From: Bacteroidales bacterium UBA4621
GTDB taxonomy: Bacteria; Bacteroidota; Bacteroidia; Bacteroidales; Paludibacteraceae
Direction of reading: 5' to 3'
Length of the DNA: 27,553 nucleotides
Assembly (NCBI GenBank): GCA_002387325.1
Contig: DGIN01000040.1
Location: forward strand, 15,656-43,208
Shown here: positions 13,463-22,944 of the stretch, piece after piece
How the letters are laid out: every line of letters starts with the position of its first letter
How positions within the stretch are numbered: position 1 is the first letter of the stretch
The notes under the pieces: model-generated
The model's database searches: none
What the model saw: only the letters and a program-made list of their open reading frames with translations
Told to the model about the DNA's origin: nothing
Translations under genes and position numbers: made by a program

Positions 13463-14950
13463 CTAAAGATTTACTTGTTCGTCAGTAAATCCGGATACTT
13501 TGTAATCGGATGTTATATAGTAAGTTTTATGAAGAATAGCCTTTCGGGAAATACCTTGTGTATTAATCCAATCCACCAATACATCACATTTGACCGTTAA
13601 TGGAAATGAAGTATTTAAGTATGAGAAATTATAAGGGTCCGAGATTTCGTATTGGGGAAATTTCTCCACGTAGGCTTTTATTTTTTCGCCTATATCATAA
13701 TTATATCTGTTGACTCCCACCCTAACATACGGATTTATCTCGTATGTATAATAGTCGCTCAACAAACTATAATTGCCTCCTCTACTCGAGCAACGGGATA
13801 TATTTGTAAGTAGAGTCCGTACTCTATTTTTATCTATGGCTTCAGGCTCATATGCTTCTTCTACTACTGCTACAACTTCTTCTACGGCAGAAGTAGATTG
13901 TATTTGTGGTGCATTATTATAGGTTTGCGCATTATTGTTAACACATATACTGATACCTACTGCTAATACGACTAATAATAGGAAGCATACGATAGTCCAC
14001 ACAATTTTCTTTTTCTTATTTGTTGTTCCTACATTGTTTTGTGTAGAATTGTTTTTTATTGTCCCTTTTCCTGTTGGTGAGATAACGGTTTGTTGGGTAA
14101 AACGAGACGTAGTTTTTGCCACGGTGGGACGATTACGCTCCTGTGCTGTAGTTGAGAAATCTCCTTTCTCCAAAGCCGCAGCCGTAGGTCTGTCCCACGG
14201 ATCGAGGGATAACATTCGCTCTACTATTTGTTTTAGTTCGTTTGAATAGTTACCCTGTATATTAGGAATTTCTGCCCCTGATTTCTGAATAAGTCCTCCG
14301 TGCTCGCCAAATGGTGTATCGCCGGTCATCAGTTCATAGCACATTGCGCCCAACGACCATATATCGCTGGCTTTGATAGGTGCAGGTTCTTTGCCGAAAC
14401 GCTCCGGTCCCATATACGCAATTGTACCACCCGAATTAGCAAAAGAGGCTGCTACACTCTTGCGCAACGTGCTGCGAGCGCGGGTTGAAATACCGAAATC
14501 AGTAATGACATAATTGCCCGCACTATCTATCAATATATTGTCGGGTTTGATGTCTTGGTGGATAATATCACGCTCATGCAGATACGCCAATCCTGCAGCC
14601 ACATCGTGAATAACTTTACGAACTTCCTGTTCTGACATCTTGCCAATCCGCCGAACCAAAGACCCCTGCGGGCAATAAGACATAGTCAGATAAGGCATAC
14701 CTTGCCACGAATCCATATGCTGCGGCTTGAGCAGATTGGGGTGATTGAGGTTATAAACACGGCGTATCTCACCGGCAAAGGCTTCTATGCCGTCACTGTC
14801 TAAACCACCATTGGGCGCATAGATTTTGAGAGCGAGGTCCAGACCGGTGTACTTGTCCTGTGCAAGCCATACCTCGCTAAACCCACCACGCCCTATCAAT
14901 CGAACAAGGGTGTAGTGGTTATGAAATAATGTATTGGGTTGAAGTTGCAT
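13463..14950 (-). CDS. membrane Ser/Thr protein kinase (Hanks type)
   Basis: A 495-residue protein. The N-terminal kinase domain (about 13-265) has GRGGFSEVWLA (20-30), the ATP lysine in ALKIYAP (42), HQDIKPDN (131-138), DFG (151-153) and MGPERF in place of APE (about 180). Catalytic Asp and Asn are kept, but the usual HRD arginine is Gln, so it is a non-RD kinase and may not need activation-loop phosphorylation. A polar linker rich in Thr and Asn leads to one TM helix at 315-337. The remaining 150 or so residues are outside the cytoplasm and could sense a signal; they match no domain I recognise. It is closely related to the kinase at 16255-17913 and is the last gene of the phospho-signalling block. 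Confidence 0.93.
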   Translation of the reverse strand: MQLQPNTLFHNHYTLVRLIGRGGFSEVWLAQDKYTGLDLALKIYAPNGGLDSDGIEAFAGEIRRVYNLNHPNLLKPQHMDSWQGMPYLTMSYCPQGSLVRRIGKMSEQEVRKVIHDVAAGLAYLHERDIIHQDIKPDNILIDSAGNYVITDFGISTRARSTLRKSVAASFANSGGTIAYMGPERFGKEPAPIKASDIWSLGAMCYELMTGDTPFGEHGGLIQKSGAEIPNIQGNYSNELKQIVERMLSLDPWDRPTAAALEKGDFSTTAQERNRPTVAKTTSRFTQQTVISPTGKGTIKNNSTQNNVGTTNKKKKIVWTIVCFLLLVVLAVGISICVNNNAQTYNNAPQIQSTSAVEEVVAVVEEAYEPEAIDKNRVRTLLTNISRCSSRGGNYSLLSDYYTYEINPYVRVGVNRYNYDIGEKIKAYVEKFPQYEISDPYNFSYLNTSFPLTVKCDVLVDWINTQGISRKAILHKTYYITSDYKVSGFTDEQVNL

Positions 14951-15008
14951 ATTCTTATTAATTTGGCAAAATGTCTAAGGCTTCTTGTAATTCTTCAAAA
15001 TAAGCATA

Positions 15009-16253
15009 TTACCAATGCGAGGAACATTGGATGGATAAGCCAACCATATATGCGCCATCGTAACGGAAAAAGAAATCTGAAGAAGCATGATCTCCTCCCC
15101 AATTCCAATGCAATCCCCCTTCGGCTCTAAACCATAAGTTTGTTTCTATCAATCCAACAGAAGGTCCTGCTCCAAAATAGATAGCCTTATCAGCAGAAAC
15201 TGGAACATAAAAATCAATAATTGGTTGGTAAGAGAAATTATAGTCTCCATTTATGAAATTATAATCTATTGCGGCTATATCAATCGGACGAATTTCTACA
15301 GGTCCAAAACGGCAACGCAATGTAGAACCGAGTATGCTCATACCACTTCCTATTCCGGCAGATATTCCAATCCATGTAACATTAATCGAGCCACTATAAT
15401 GGATATATCTCTGATAGGCAGATGTGCGAGTATAATATGTCGAAGAATTATTGCTATAATTGGAGCGACTACTGCTTGAGCTATAGAAAGATGATGAACT
15501 TTGAGAGGTCGTAGCACGTCCGGACTGCTGCAAATGTACTTTGATAACTTTGCTTCCGTCCACCAACCGTACATTAAAAAAATCTCCACGAGTCCCGGTA
15601 CCCGTATTCGCATAAATGGTAACTTTAAGCGTGTTCCCATTCCGCGTGACAGAATACATATTCCCTGTAGGATATTGAATTTCCCAATTTGTATTACAAT
15701 TGACAGTTATGTATTCGGTAGTAGCACTTGCAGAACAAGAAATACTCGTTTTGCTAACCGACAATGCAGAAGCAATATTTGCAGCCGACTGAGATATGGT
15801 TATCCGCACAGACTTACTACCATCTGCAGTTACAACATCAAAATAGTCCGAACGAGATAAGGAACTTGAATTTGCATAGTAGTTAATGGTTATTTCATTT
15901 CCATTCTTATAAACCGAGAACATATTTGAGTTGGTATTTCGCAGTTCCCAATTACGATTGCTTGTAACCGACAACGTAGTAGAACCAGACGAGGCGCCCA
16001 CTGATATGTTGGATCTGCTGACAGACAACTTGGGTGTCAGCATTTCTTCGCATTGTCTTGACATAGCGACAGCATTCCCATAGTTGTTCCCACATTCTGA
16101 CACTACATAGTCATATAACCTTTTTGCTTTTTGATACTCTCCTGCATTGTATGCGGACTTCGCCTCTTGAAGCGCACCCGTACAATCTTCATCAGCATAG
16201 ACAAAAAATGAACAAGTGCATATTAAGCAACCTAATAGAATTAGTCGTTTCAT
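15009..16253 (-). CDS. BACON-domain outer-membrane-like protein
   Basis: 414 residues from the ATG at 16253, which lies one base past the preceding kinase stop. The start at 16277 would overlap that gene. A signal peptide (MKRLILLGCLICTCSFFVYA) is followed by a short TPR-like helical pair (24-70) and two BACON domains (about 76-156 and 163-244), each with the KLSVSRSNISVGASSG / ALSVSKTSISCSASA type start and a conserved NWE. Then comes a Ser/Tyr-rich linker (248-285) and a C-terminal region of alternating beta strands with aromatic residues that looks like a small outer-membrane barrel. BACON domains are thought to bind carbohydrate or mucin. It probably works at the cell surface as the output or receptor of the adjacent kinases. 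Confidence 0.8.
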   Translation of the reverse strand: MKRLILLGCLICTCSFFVYADEDCTGALQEAKSAYNAGEYQKAKRLYDYVVSECGNNYGNAVAMSRQCEEMLTPKLSVSRSNISVGASSGSTTLSVTSNRNWELRNTNSNMFSVYKNGNEITINYYANSSSLSRSDYFDVVTADGSKSVRITISQSAANIASALSVSKTSISCSASATTEYITVNCNTNWEIQYPTGNMYSVTRNGNTLKVTIYANTGTGTRGDFFNVRLVDGSKVIKVHLQQSGRATTSQSSSSFYSSSSSRSNYSNNSSTYYTRTSAYQRYIHYSGSINVTWIGISAGIGSGMSILGSTLRCRFGPVEIRPIDIAAIDYNFINGDYNFSYQPIIDFYVPVSADKAIYFGAGPSVGLIETNLWFRAEGGLHWNWGGDHASSDFFFRYDGAYMVGLSIQCSSHW

Positions 16254-16254
16254 A

Positions 16255-17913
16255 TTAAATCTTATTATAAATTTCATTTAGTCTATCACGTTTTTCCTTA
16301 TTTCTCCGCTCGGTATCAGTTCCCGAAGGGGCTTTCTGGTATTTACGATTGGCAGTATTGTATAAGGATTGCGTTTTGTCTTTGAGTAATTGTTGTTTTT
16401 TATAATAGACACATGAGCCGGAATACTTGCTATTATCTTCGAGGTTCTCAATGTCTCGCAAACTCTGTAGCGCATTTTCTAAAGCCGTGATATTATCTAA
16501 GTCGGCAGCGTCAAGTTGCTGTTCAAAACGTGTTACGGCTGCAGAATGGGCAGATTCTAAACGCTCTTGCTCTTGCCGGTTTTCATATTCAATCATAATA
16601 CTTATACCAACTATCAGTGCAAACGAAAGGAAAGTGCCCAATAATAGCAATAATAGCCATTTCCACCAAGAATTATTGCTCTTGGGTAAGGAAATTTGAG
16701 AGATTTGGAGTGTTGCAAGCACCAATTTGCCAGTCTTGTCGTGTGCGCGAACTTCCAATGAGCATTTACGCGTTTCACCCGTTTTATTCTTGTCAAAACG
16801 CAAAATAAGACTATTGCTATTATTGCTTACACAATGTATCCATTCGTCATAATGACCAGTTCTCCAATTTGTATCATCCGATTTGATATTTATGATCTGC
16901 ACACCACCTTCCGCTGGCACATGGATTGTCGTTGGCGAGAGGGATAAGGGTACGTTTTCCTCTTCCGCAGGTGTATGTCCCAATCGCTGCGTGGTTTGAC
17001 CGATACCAGTGGCAGAGTCTAATCGTTGCGTACTGCGGTCGCTATCCACAGGACTTACCGATGGTGTTTCTACCGGTTCGGTCTCTTCGAGCAACGAATA
17101 ATCCACCTCGATAGCGTCGGGCTTGGTTGCCCACTCCACCAAAGTGGCGGCTGTAGGTCTGTCCCATGTCTCCTTTTGGAGCATCTTGGTGATAGTGTAC
17201 TTTAGGGCATCGGACACATCGACCGTAATAGCGGGTATCTCCGCACCGCCTTTCTGCATACCGCCACCTATCTCACCAAAGGGTACAACACCCTCTAATA
17301 ACTCAAAACACATTGCACCAAACGACCAGATATCGCTTGCCTTGGTAGGAGCCGGTTGACGGGAGAAACGCTCCGGTCCCATATACGCGGTTGTACCGCC
17401 TGCCGAAGAAGCGACAACGCTTTTGCGCAACGTGCTACGTGCCCGGGTGGATACCCCGAAATCGGTAATCAGATAGTTACCTGCATCGTCAATAAGGATA
17501 TTGTCGGGTTTGATATCTTGGTGTACCACATCTTTCGAATGTAAGTACGCTAATCCTGCCGCTACATCGTGGATAAACTTCCACATCTCAGTTTCGGACA
17601 TCTTGCCCAACTTACTGCCGCATGAACCTTGCGAGCAATACGCCATAATCAAATACGGCATATTTTCCCACGTATCCACGTGCTGCGGCTTGAGCAGATT
17701 GGTATGATTAAGGTCATAGACGCTTGCCAACTCTCCGCAGAACTCCTGCAAGCCGTTTGCGTCCATACCTGTGCCGGGTGCATAGACTTTGAGCGCAATC
17801 TTGAGGTGCGTCCAATTGTCTTTTGCCAGCCAGACCTCTGAGAAACCACCGCGTCCCAGAAGTTTGATAAGTTGGTATCTATTCGCGAAAAGCGTATTTT
17901 CTTGTAGTTGCAT
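16255..17913 (-). CDS. membrane Ser/Thr kinase with BACON-like domain
   Basis: A 552-residue protein. The kinase domain (13-262) has GRGGFSEVWLA (20-30), ATP lysine 42, HQDIKPDN (131-138), DFG (151-153) and MGPERF (178-183). It is also a non-RD kinase. A linker with Gln/Arg repeats (DRSTQRLDS, QTTQRLGH) follows. A BACON-like Ig fold lies at about 322-406 (PLSLSPTTIHVPAEGGV, DTNWRTGHYDEWI), then one TM at 416-442 and a helical, charged, likely coiled-coil tail of 110 residues outside. By this order the BACON-like fold is on the cytoplasmic side, which is unusual. It is paralogous to the kinase at 13463-14950 (shared start MQLQ-NTLF). The gap upstream (17914-18147) holds a large inverted repeat. 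Confidence 0.92.
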   Translation of the reverse strand: MQLQENTLFANRYQLIKLLGRGGFSEVWLAKDNWTHLKIALKVYAPGTGMDANGLQEFCGELASVYDLNHTNLLKPQHVDTWENMPYLIMAYCSQGSCGSKLGKMSETEMWKFIHDVAAGLAYLHSKDVVHQDIKPDNILIDDAGNYLITDFGVSTRARSTLRKSVVASSAGGTTAYMGPERFSRQPAPTKASDIWSFGAMCFELLEGVVPFGEIGGGMQKGGAEIPAITVDVSDALKYTITKMLQKETWDRPTAATLVEWATKPDAIEVDYSLLEETEPVETPSVSPVDSDRSTQRLDSATGIGQTTQRLGHTPAEEENVPLSLSPTTIHVPAEGGVQIINIKSDDTNWRTGHYDEWIHCVSNNSNSLILRFDKNKTGETRKCSLEVRAHDKTGKLVLATLQISQISLPKSNNSWWKWLLLLLLGTFLSFALIVGISIMIEYENRQEQERLESAHSAAVTRFEQQLDAADLDNITALENALQSLRDIENLEDNSKYSGSCVYYKKQQLLKDKTQSLYNTANRKYQKAPSGTDTERRNKEKRDRLNEIYNKI

Positions 17914-17983
17914 AATTTAATCGTTAGTCGGTTTTAGTTGAATCACTATTATTTAACAGGGCAACCGCATCAGAACAACATCC

Positions 17984-18044
17984 ATACACTTTATGCAGAT
18001 ATACAGTGCATAAAGTGTATAAAAGCACCGCATAAAGGTGTATG
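17984..18044 (-). promoter_or_regulatory. 14-base perfect inverted repeat plus third half-site upstream of a kinase
   Basis: ATACACTTTATGCA (17984-17997) and TGCATAAAGTGTAT (18007-18020) are perfect inverted copies with a 9-base spacer. A third imperfect copy, GCATAAAGGTGTAT, follows near 18030-18043. This is the only intergenic gap inside the signalling block. A weak promoter match (ATTCTTTG on the minus strand, 18115-18122) lies upstream. The repeats could be operator sites or a leader hairpin; there is no T-run for a terminator. Confidence 0.5.
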
Positions 18045-18147
18045 TCGTTGCCGTAAATGGTATTATGAAGTATAGGAATTGCATACTCTGCATATTCGGG
18101 GTGATATATCATTGCAAAGAATGCAAAAAAAACTATAAATACAGAGA

Positions 18148-19512
18148 TTATTCGGCATCATTTGGCTCTGAACTATTATCCGTTTTTGATGCGGTTGTCC
18201 CCCCATTATTTGCACTTGGTTCCGTTAGCGAAGCATCATCCCCAACTGTTTTCACATTAGGCACTTTCTCTTCGGGCTTTTTCGTGTCTTGTTCGGGAGC
18301 AGCATTATCATGTATATCTTTATGTGTTTTTTGAACCTCAGGAACTGGATCTTTTTCCGTATTCAGTTGGTTTATATTAATTCCTGCTTTGGCAGGAGTT
18401 TTGTTTTCTTCCATCTGATCGGTGTTTTTATTTTGATTGGATATTTCAGGCTCTGTGTTTTCTGGCTCCGAAGTTGTTGCGCTTTTAGATATGCTATCCG
18501 GTTGCTGAACTGTTCTTTCCGTAGTATTATTCCTATCTGTAACCATTTGCTTTACAGGTTTGTATGCCCAAACCGAGAGAATCGCGAGCAGCAATACGGC
18601 AAGAACGGCAATAATAATTTTGAGACGTTTATTGGTCTGCAGCAGTTCTTTATCAGAAGAACTTGATGTATGCGTTCCGACGGAAACAGCAGGCATTGCG
18701 CCATTGATGACTTGCGCCAAAGCGACCGTAACATTATCATGCCACCCTGCCGCCTCGTCTGCAACCCAAAGTGCATCACGACATTCCTGCATTGAGGTTT
18801 GGTGAGCAGCCAGTTGCTCCTCTATCTCATTATCACGGAGGCAACCACATAGCCCATCGGAACACAAGAGCAGAATATCCTCGTTATGGAGGTCATACTC
18901 TTTCACATCCGGGCGAGCCGTACCATTAGGGTCTCCCAGCGAGCGCGTAATGATATTGTTGTTCGGGTGGTCGAAAGCCAGTTCCTCGGTCAGTTTGCCG
19001 GCATCCACCAATTCCTGCACATACGAGTGGTCGTGACTCAAGCGAACCAGTCCTGTCTTGGAATTGTAGCAATAGCAACGGCTATCGCCACACCAACCGA
19101 CATATACTTTCTTGCCGAGCAGCCATGCCAACACGATAGTAGAACCCATACCGGCAGTGTCGGGATGCTCCTTGCCATGTTTCTTGATAGCAGAATCGGC
19201 AGCCACAATGGCATTTTTGATGTATGCCATCGGTTCTGTCAATACAGCATCGGTCAGTTGCTCCGCTGCGAAACGACTTTTGATAGTTTCTACAGCAATG
19301 GCGGAGGCTACTTCACCGGCATTCATTCCGCCCATACCGTCGCATACAACCAACAGAGCACCTTTCTTGCCCAACTCAACTTGTGCATCCGCCGTAAAGC
19401 CCCACTTGTCGTCAGACAGGTCAGCATCTATTTGATAGTTATCTTCATTGTTCGGGCGTCCTGCAGCCTCGCAGCGTGCCGCCATACGAAATAATACATT
19501 CTTGTTTTTCAT
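18148..19512 (-). CDS. PP2C-type Ser/Thr phosphatase with TM segment
   Basis: A 454-residue protein. The catalytic PP2C domain (about 8-265) has all metal-binding motifs: NNEDN (21-25), DGMGG (58-62), GDSR (142-145), SDG (218-220) and HDN (258-260). One TM helix (about 298-316) anchors it, and a long disordered tail rich in Glu, Thr, Asn and Lys lies outside the cytoplasm. The phosphatase domain is cytoplasmic, so it can reverse the work of the adjacent kinases. It is the eraser of the block. The gene follows the FHA/protease gene by 13 bases and precedes the kinase pair. Confidence 0.94.
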   Translation of the reverse strand: MKNKNVLFRMAARCEAAGRPNNEDNYQIDADLSDDKWGFTADAQVELGKKGALLVVCDGMGGMNAGEVASAIAVETIKSRFAAEQLTDAVLTEPMAYIKNAIVAADSAIKKHGKEHPDTAGMGSTIVLAWLLGKKVYVGWCGDSRCYCYNSKTGLVRLSHDHSYVQELVDAGKLTEELAFDHPNNNIITRSLGDPNGTARPDVKEYDLHNEDILLLCSDGLCGCLRDNEIEEQLAAHQTSMQECRDALWVADEAAGWHDNVTVALAQVINGAMPAVSVGTHTSSSSDKELLQTNKRLKIIIAVLAVLLLAILSVWAYKPVKQMVTDRNNTTERTVQQPDSISKSATTSEPENTEPEISNQNKNTDQMEENKTPAKAGININQLNTEKDPVPEVQKTHKDIHDNAAPEQDTKKPEEKVPNVKTVGDDASLTEPSANNGGTTASKTDNSSEPNDAE

Positions 19513-19525
19513 AATCGTTATCGTT

Positions 19526-21007
19526 TTATTTAATTGCGGAAATAGGGACTACCAAACCGGTGGAGCGTCCTGCGCCGGCGGAGACAATACCCACCACGAT
19601 GAGTTCGTCATCCGTAGTTGTTGCAAAGACAGGGCCACCGGAATTGCCATGCTCGAAAGTGGTGGCAGTAGTGAGAATATAGCCCTGCTCCAATCCTTCA
19701 CGTGCAACGGTTGCCTCGCTATAGATGGGATGGATATCACCCGGAGAGTGTGCACCGAGTGCCATCGGATAGCCAAGGATCGTCAGTTTGGTTTGTACCG
19801 GCAGTTGCTTCGATAAAGAGACATTATAAGGCAGCCCTCCATGTTCATTGGTTTGGAAGTAGGCATAATCGGTAGCATCGTTGGATGCAAGACGCAGTGG
19901 TGTTCCATCATAGTTGATTGTCTCATCAGTAGAACGGTTGATTTTTGCATTGGTTGATACCAAATGTAAAATCTTTCCTGAAGGCGAATAGGCATCCAAA
20001 TAACAAACGACCTTACCACCATTGTTAGCAATAGCATTGCAGATCAAGTTATTTGTATCATCCGGCCCCGAAGGATATGCCCAAGGTTCCACCACATGGC
20101 GAGCCGTAACAAAGCGTCCATCAGACAAAAGGAAACCGGTACCCGTACCAACATCCTCTAATGTCTTGGTTTCACCATTATAGGTAACAACAATTTTTTT
20201 GATATATACAAAATATACATTCGGTTCACAGTCAGCAATAGACTTATTGGACGTCGTGGAGAGAGATACTTTGGTTGGTTCGGCAACGGCTTGATTGGAG
20301 CCGCTTTTAAGCCGTTTCATATCTGCTTTCACGTTTTTGAGTTGTTTTTCCAAATCCTCACGCTCTGCTTTGGCGGCTGCTAATGCCTCCTTGTGTTGTT
20401 GCTCAGCCTCAATTCGCTGTTGTTCGGTCAGTGTCCGATATTCCACATCTTGCTTGTGATCATATATACCCCAACCAACACCTACGCAGATAAGTAGCAG
20501 TATACATGCCGCCATACTCCACATAGCCGTTTTATAGGGTTTGAGAGCCTGCTGACGGAATGCGCTTAATCGGCGGCTCAGACCAATGGTACCTACTTTG
20601 TTATTCTGCGGAATGATAAAACCGAGTTTCGGACCATTGACGGATAGTTGTATCTCATCACCATTTTGCAAATACCACTCGTTCTTAACGGGATGACCAT
20701 TGAGAAACGTTTGATTGGTTTTGCTCAATTGCACCAGTTTCCAGTTATCCCCATCGCGCACAATGGCAGCATGATGACGACTAACCGTTTTGAACGATTC
20801 ATCGAACTGCACTGCACAACTCGAATCGCGTCCCAATTCAATCTGATCGACGATAATCTCTTGTGCTTCACCGGCTTTATGGTATTTGGAAGACACTTTG
20901 TGCTCCAATACATAGTATGTTTTGTTTCCTCCACCGATAAGGCTTCCCATTCCGGCACCTACCGAACCGGATAATGTTTTCTTGTAGGTTTGATTTGAAC
21001 TTGACAT
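19526..21007 (-). CDS. FHA domain membrane protein with trypsin-like protease
   Basis: 493 residues from the ATG at 21007. A start at 21037 would overlap the gene upstream. An FHA domain (about 56-132) has IELGRDSSC, SRHHA and FLNGHPVK, and reads phosphothreonine. A TM helix (161-182) is followed by a coiled coil (190-234). Then comes a trypsin-like serine protease domain (about 280-490) with GTGTGFLLSDGRFVTARHVV, Asp in ATDYAYF and the nucleophile in HGNSGGP (H304, D380, S456). With FHA inside and protease outside, it can link cytoplasmic phosphorylation to proteolysis in the periplasm. It is the most likely effector of the block. Its substrate is unknown. Confidence 0.9.
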   Translation of the reverse strand: MSSSNQTYKKTLSGSVGAGMGSLIGGGNKTYYVLEHKVSSKYHKAGEAQEIIVDQIELGRDSSCAVQFDESFKTVSRHHAAIVRDGDNWKLVQLSKTNQTFLNGHPVKNEWYLQNGDEIQLSVNGPKLGFIIPQNNKVGTIGLSRRLSAFRQQALKPYKTAMWSMAACILLLICVGVGWGIYDHKQDVEYRTLTEQQRIEAEQQHKEALAAAKAEREDLEKQLKNVKADMKRLKSGSNQAVAEPTKVSLSTTSNKSIADCEPNVYFVYIKKIVVTYNGETKTLEDVGTGTGFLLSDGRFVTARHVVEPWAYPSGPDDTNNLICNAIANNGGKVVCYLDAYSPSGKILHLVSTNAKINRSTDETINYDGTPLRLASNDATDYAYFQTNEHGGLPYNVSLSKQLPVQTKLTILGYPMALGAHSPGDIHPIYSEATVAREGLEQGYILTTATTFEHGNSGGPVFATTTDDELIVVGIVSAGAGRSTGLVVPISAIK

Positions 21008-21023
21008 ATATACATTTTTGAGA

Positions 21024-21650
21024 TTATAATTCACCACTCATCACCATACTCATCACCATAATTACCCTAAGAATAACCAAGGCAAAGCCTATACCTATAG
21101 ACCACCATCCCAATCTCTTGGCTTGGGCGGATGCATAATTCGCTCCACTATAATCCTTATTTCTCCATTTGGATTCCACCCGAGAAGCATTAACAATTGC
21201 CAAAGCACTCAATATCCAACAAAGAGGAATTGATATACCTAAAAGCAGCGACACAATTGCCAATCCCATATGAGAATCCGGCATCGTACCATAATATTCT
21301 TCGGCGTGCTGTGGCTCTTGTCGCACAATAGGGGTAGGTATCTCGCGTGCTGTACCGGGGACTTGTGGTGTACGCTGTGTATCACGGCTACCGCCCATAT
21401 AGCGGAGTACATCATTCATATTCAGGGTGTATTGATGCCCTAAAGTGATAATATCTCCTTGTTGAATTGTAATAGAACTATGATGTACTTTTTGCCCGTT
21501 GACATACGAACCATTCGTAGAATGGTCTTCAAAGGTCAATGTATTGCCATTTCTGCTAATGGTAGCATGACTACCACTAACCGTGTTGTACTGCGCATCC
21601 ACTACAATAGTATTTTGCGGATGGCGCCCGATTGTAATTTGATTTGCCAT
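21024..21650 (-). CDS. FHA domain protein with two C-terminal TM segments (CD225-like)
   Basis: A 208-residue protein. The N-terminal FHA domain (about 1-80) has TIGRHPQN, SGSHA and STNGSYVNGQKV. A Pro/Gln-rich linker (about 86-125) leads to two hydrophobic helices at 129-153 and 182-203. The loop between them (AIVNASRVESKWRNKDYSGA) resembles that of CD225/dispanin membrane proteins. The FHA part would sit in the cytoplasm and bind phosphorylated partners, making this a membrane anchor for the signalling complex. Confidence 0.85.
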   Translation of the reverse strand: MANQITIGRHPQNTIVVDAQYNTVSGSHATISRNGNTLTFEDHSTNGSYVNGQKVHHSSITIQQGDIITLGHQYTLNMNDVLRYMGGSRDTQRTPQVPGTAREIPTPIVRQEPQHAEEYYGTMPDSHMGLAIVSLLLGISIPLCWILSALAIVNASRVESKWRNKDYSGANYASAQAKRLGWWSIGIGFALVILRVIMVMSMVMSGEL

Positions 21651-21663
21651 AATTTTGTTGTTT

Positions 21664-22941
21664 TTAATACGCTTCTACACGTAGTTTGGTATCTCCTATA
21701 GATATAATGTCGCCTATTTGAATAAAGTAACCCATTTCGTCCACTTGTTTGGAATTGACGAAAGTACCATTAAGCGAGTGTTTCCAGCCTCCGGCACTGC
21801 CATTATCCCACTGGCCATCGCGTATGAACCAATGGTTGCTGCTATCGTCATACTCCAATGTACAGTGTTTACGCGAGATATAACTGCTCTTGTTCTCTAC
21901 GATAGGGATATCGTTATTCACCCCGATAGCAGCACGCCCCATATTGAGAACATAACTCCGATGTGCCAACTGCGTAAGATCATATTTATTACCATATTCC
22001 TCGCCTTGCATAATATGCAGCAACAGACCATGTATAACAGAAGGAGTCTTGAGTGATTCGTCAGAAGCGAGTAACTTTGGCATATTGGCTGTTTGCGGAA
22101 GCAATGCCAACACTTCATCACACGACTGCAAGCGGCGTTTGAAATCGGGTACAAGGCAGCCCTCTATAGCCTGCATAAATTGGTTACCATATGGAGTCGT
22201 CAACAAACGTTGCCGATCCCAGTTGCCTTCTCTGCCATTCTTGACATAAAGCACCAATTCATTTTCGTCCCGAAGTGTTCCGAAAGGGAGAGAACCGGTC
22301 AGAAGTTCGTACATCATCACGCCAAACGAAAATATATCCGTAGTAGGTAGCACCGTAGCATCGCCGCTCTTAGGACTGATTTGTTCCGGCGGCATATAGC
22401 CATACGTACCGAATATCTGAGTGGGCTTACCCAAGATATTGCGCTCCGTCATACGCTTGTTGCGGTCTCCGGATATACCAAAGTCGGTTAAAGCGGCAGT
22501 ACCATCTGTTTTTATAAGGACATTTTCCGGTTTCAAATCCCGATGTACCTTACCACAGAGGTGCAGAGCCTTCAGTCCGAGCAGCACTTCGTGTGCAACC
22601 TTGTTCCAATCGGTATCCGGAGCAGCACCTTTCAAATCTCCTCCCGGGCAAAACTCCATCACTATATACGGGTTGCCTTGAGCCAGACCGTGTCCTACCG
22701 CATGTACCAGATAAGGGCTATTGATACGCCCTGTTTCATATTCCATATCAAAGCGGCTGACCAACTGCTGCCGTATATCGGGGTGTATTTCCCATAGTTT
22801 GAGCAATTTGAGGGCGTAGTTATTTCCTGTATTATCCGAAACACAAAACACTTTGCCGAAACTGCCTTCACCGAGCATTTTGGTAACGCGATACTTGCCA
22901 TCAATATAGTCGCCAACCGAAAAATCGCAACGATCTGCCAT
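21664..22941 (-). CDS. soluble Ser/Thr kinase with C-terminal FHA domain
   Basis: A 425-residue protein with no TM helix. The kinase domain (about 17-275) has GEGSFGKV (24-31), ATP lysine 45, HRDLKPEN (133-140), DFG (153-155) and PPE (184-186). It is an RD kinase, unlike the two downstream membrane kinases, so it is probably switched on by activation-loop phosphorylation. The C-terminal FHA domain (about 327-423) has MGRAAIG, SRKHC and NGTFVNSK. A kinase and a phospho-reader in one chain suit scaffold-type self-assembly. It is the third kinase of the block. Confidence 0.93.
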   Translation of the reverse strand: MADRCDFSVGDYIDGKYRVTKMLGEGSFGKVFCVSDNTGNNYALKLLKLWEIHPDIRQQLVSRFDMEYETGRINSPYLVHAVGHGLAQGNPYIVMEFCPGGDLKGAAPDTDWNKVAHEVLLGLKALHLCGKVHRDLKPENVLIKTDGTAALTDFGISGDRNKRMTERNILGKPTQIFGTYGYMPPEQISPKSGDATVLPTTDIFSFGVMMYELLTGSLPFGTLRDENELVLYVKNGREGNWDRQRLLTTPYGNQFMQAIEGCLVPDFKRRLQSCDEVLALLPQTANMPKLLASDESLKTPSVIHGLLLHIMQGEEYGNKYDLTQLAHRSYVLNMGRAAIGVNNDIPIVENKSSYISRKHCTLEYDDSSNHWFIRDGQWDNGSAGGWKHSLNGTFVNSKQVDEMGYFIQIGDIISIGDTKLRVEAY

Positions 22942-22944
22942 AGC

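Noticed and set aside
16206..16253. Lipoprotein lipobox (LLGC) in the BACON protein signal
   Set aside because: The cysteine falls only nine residues from the start, too short for a lipoprotein signal; an ordinary signal peptide ending at VYA fits better.
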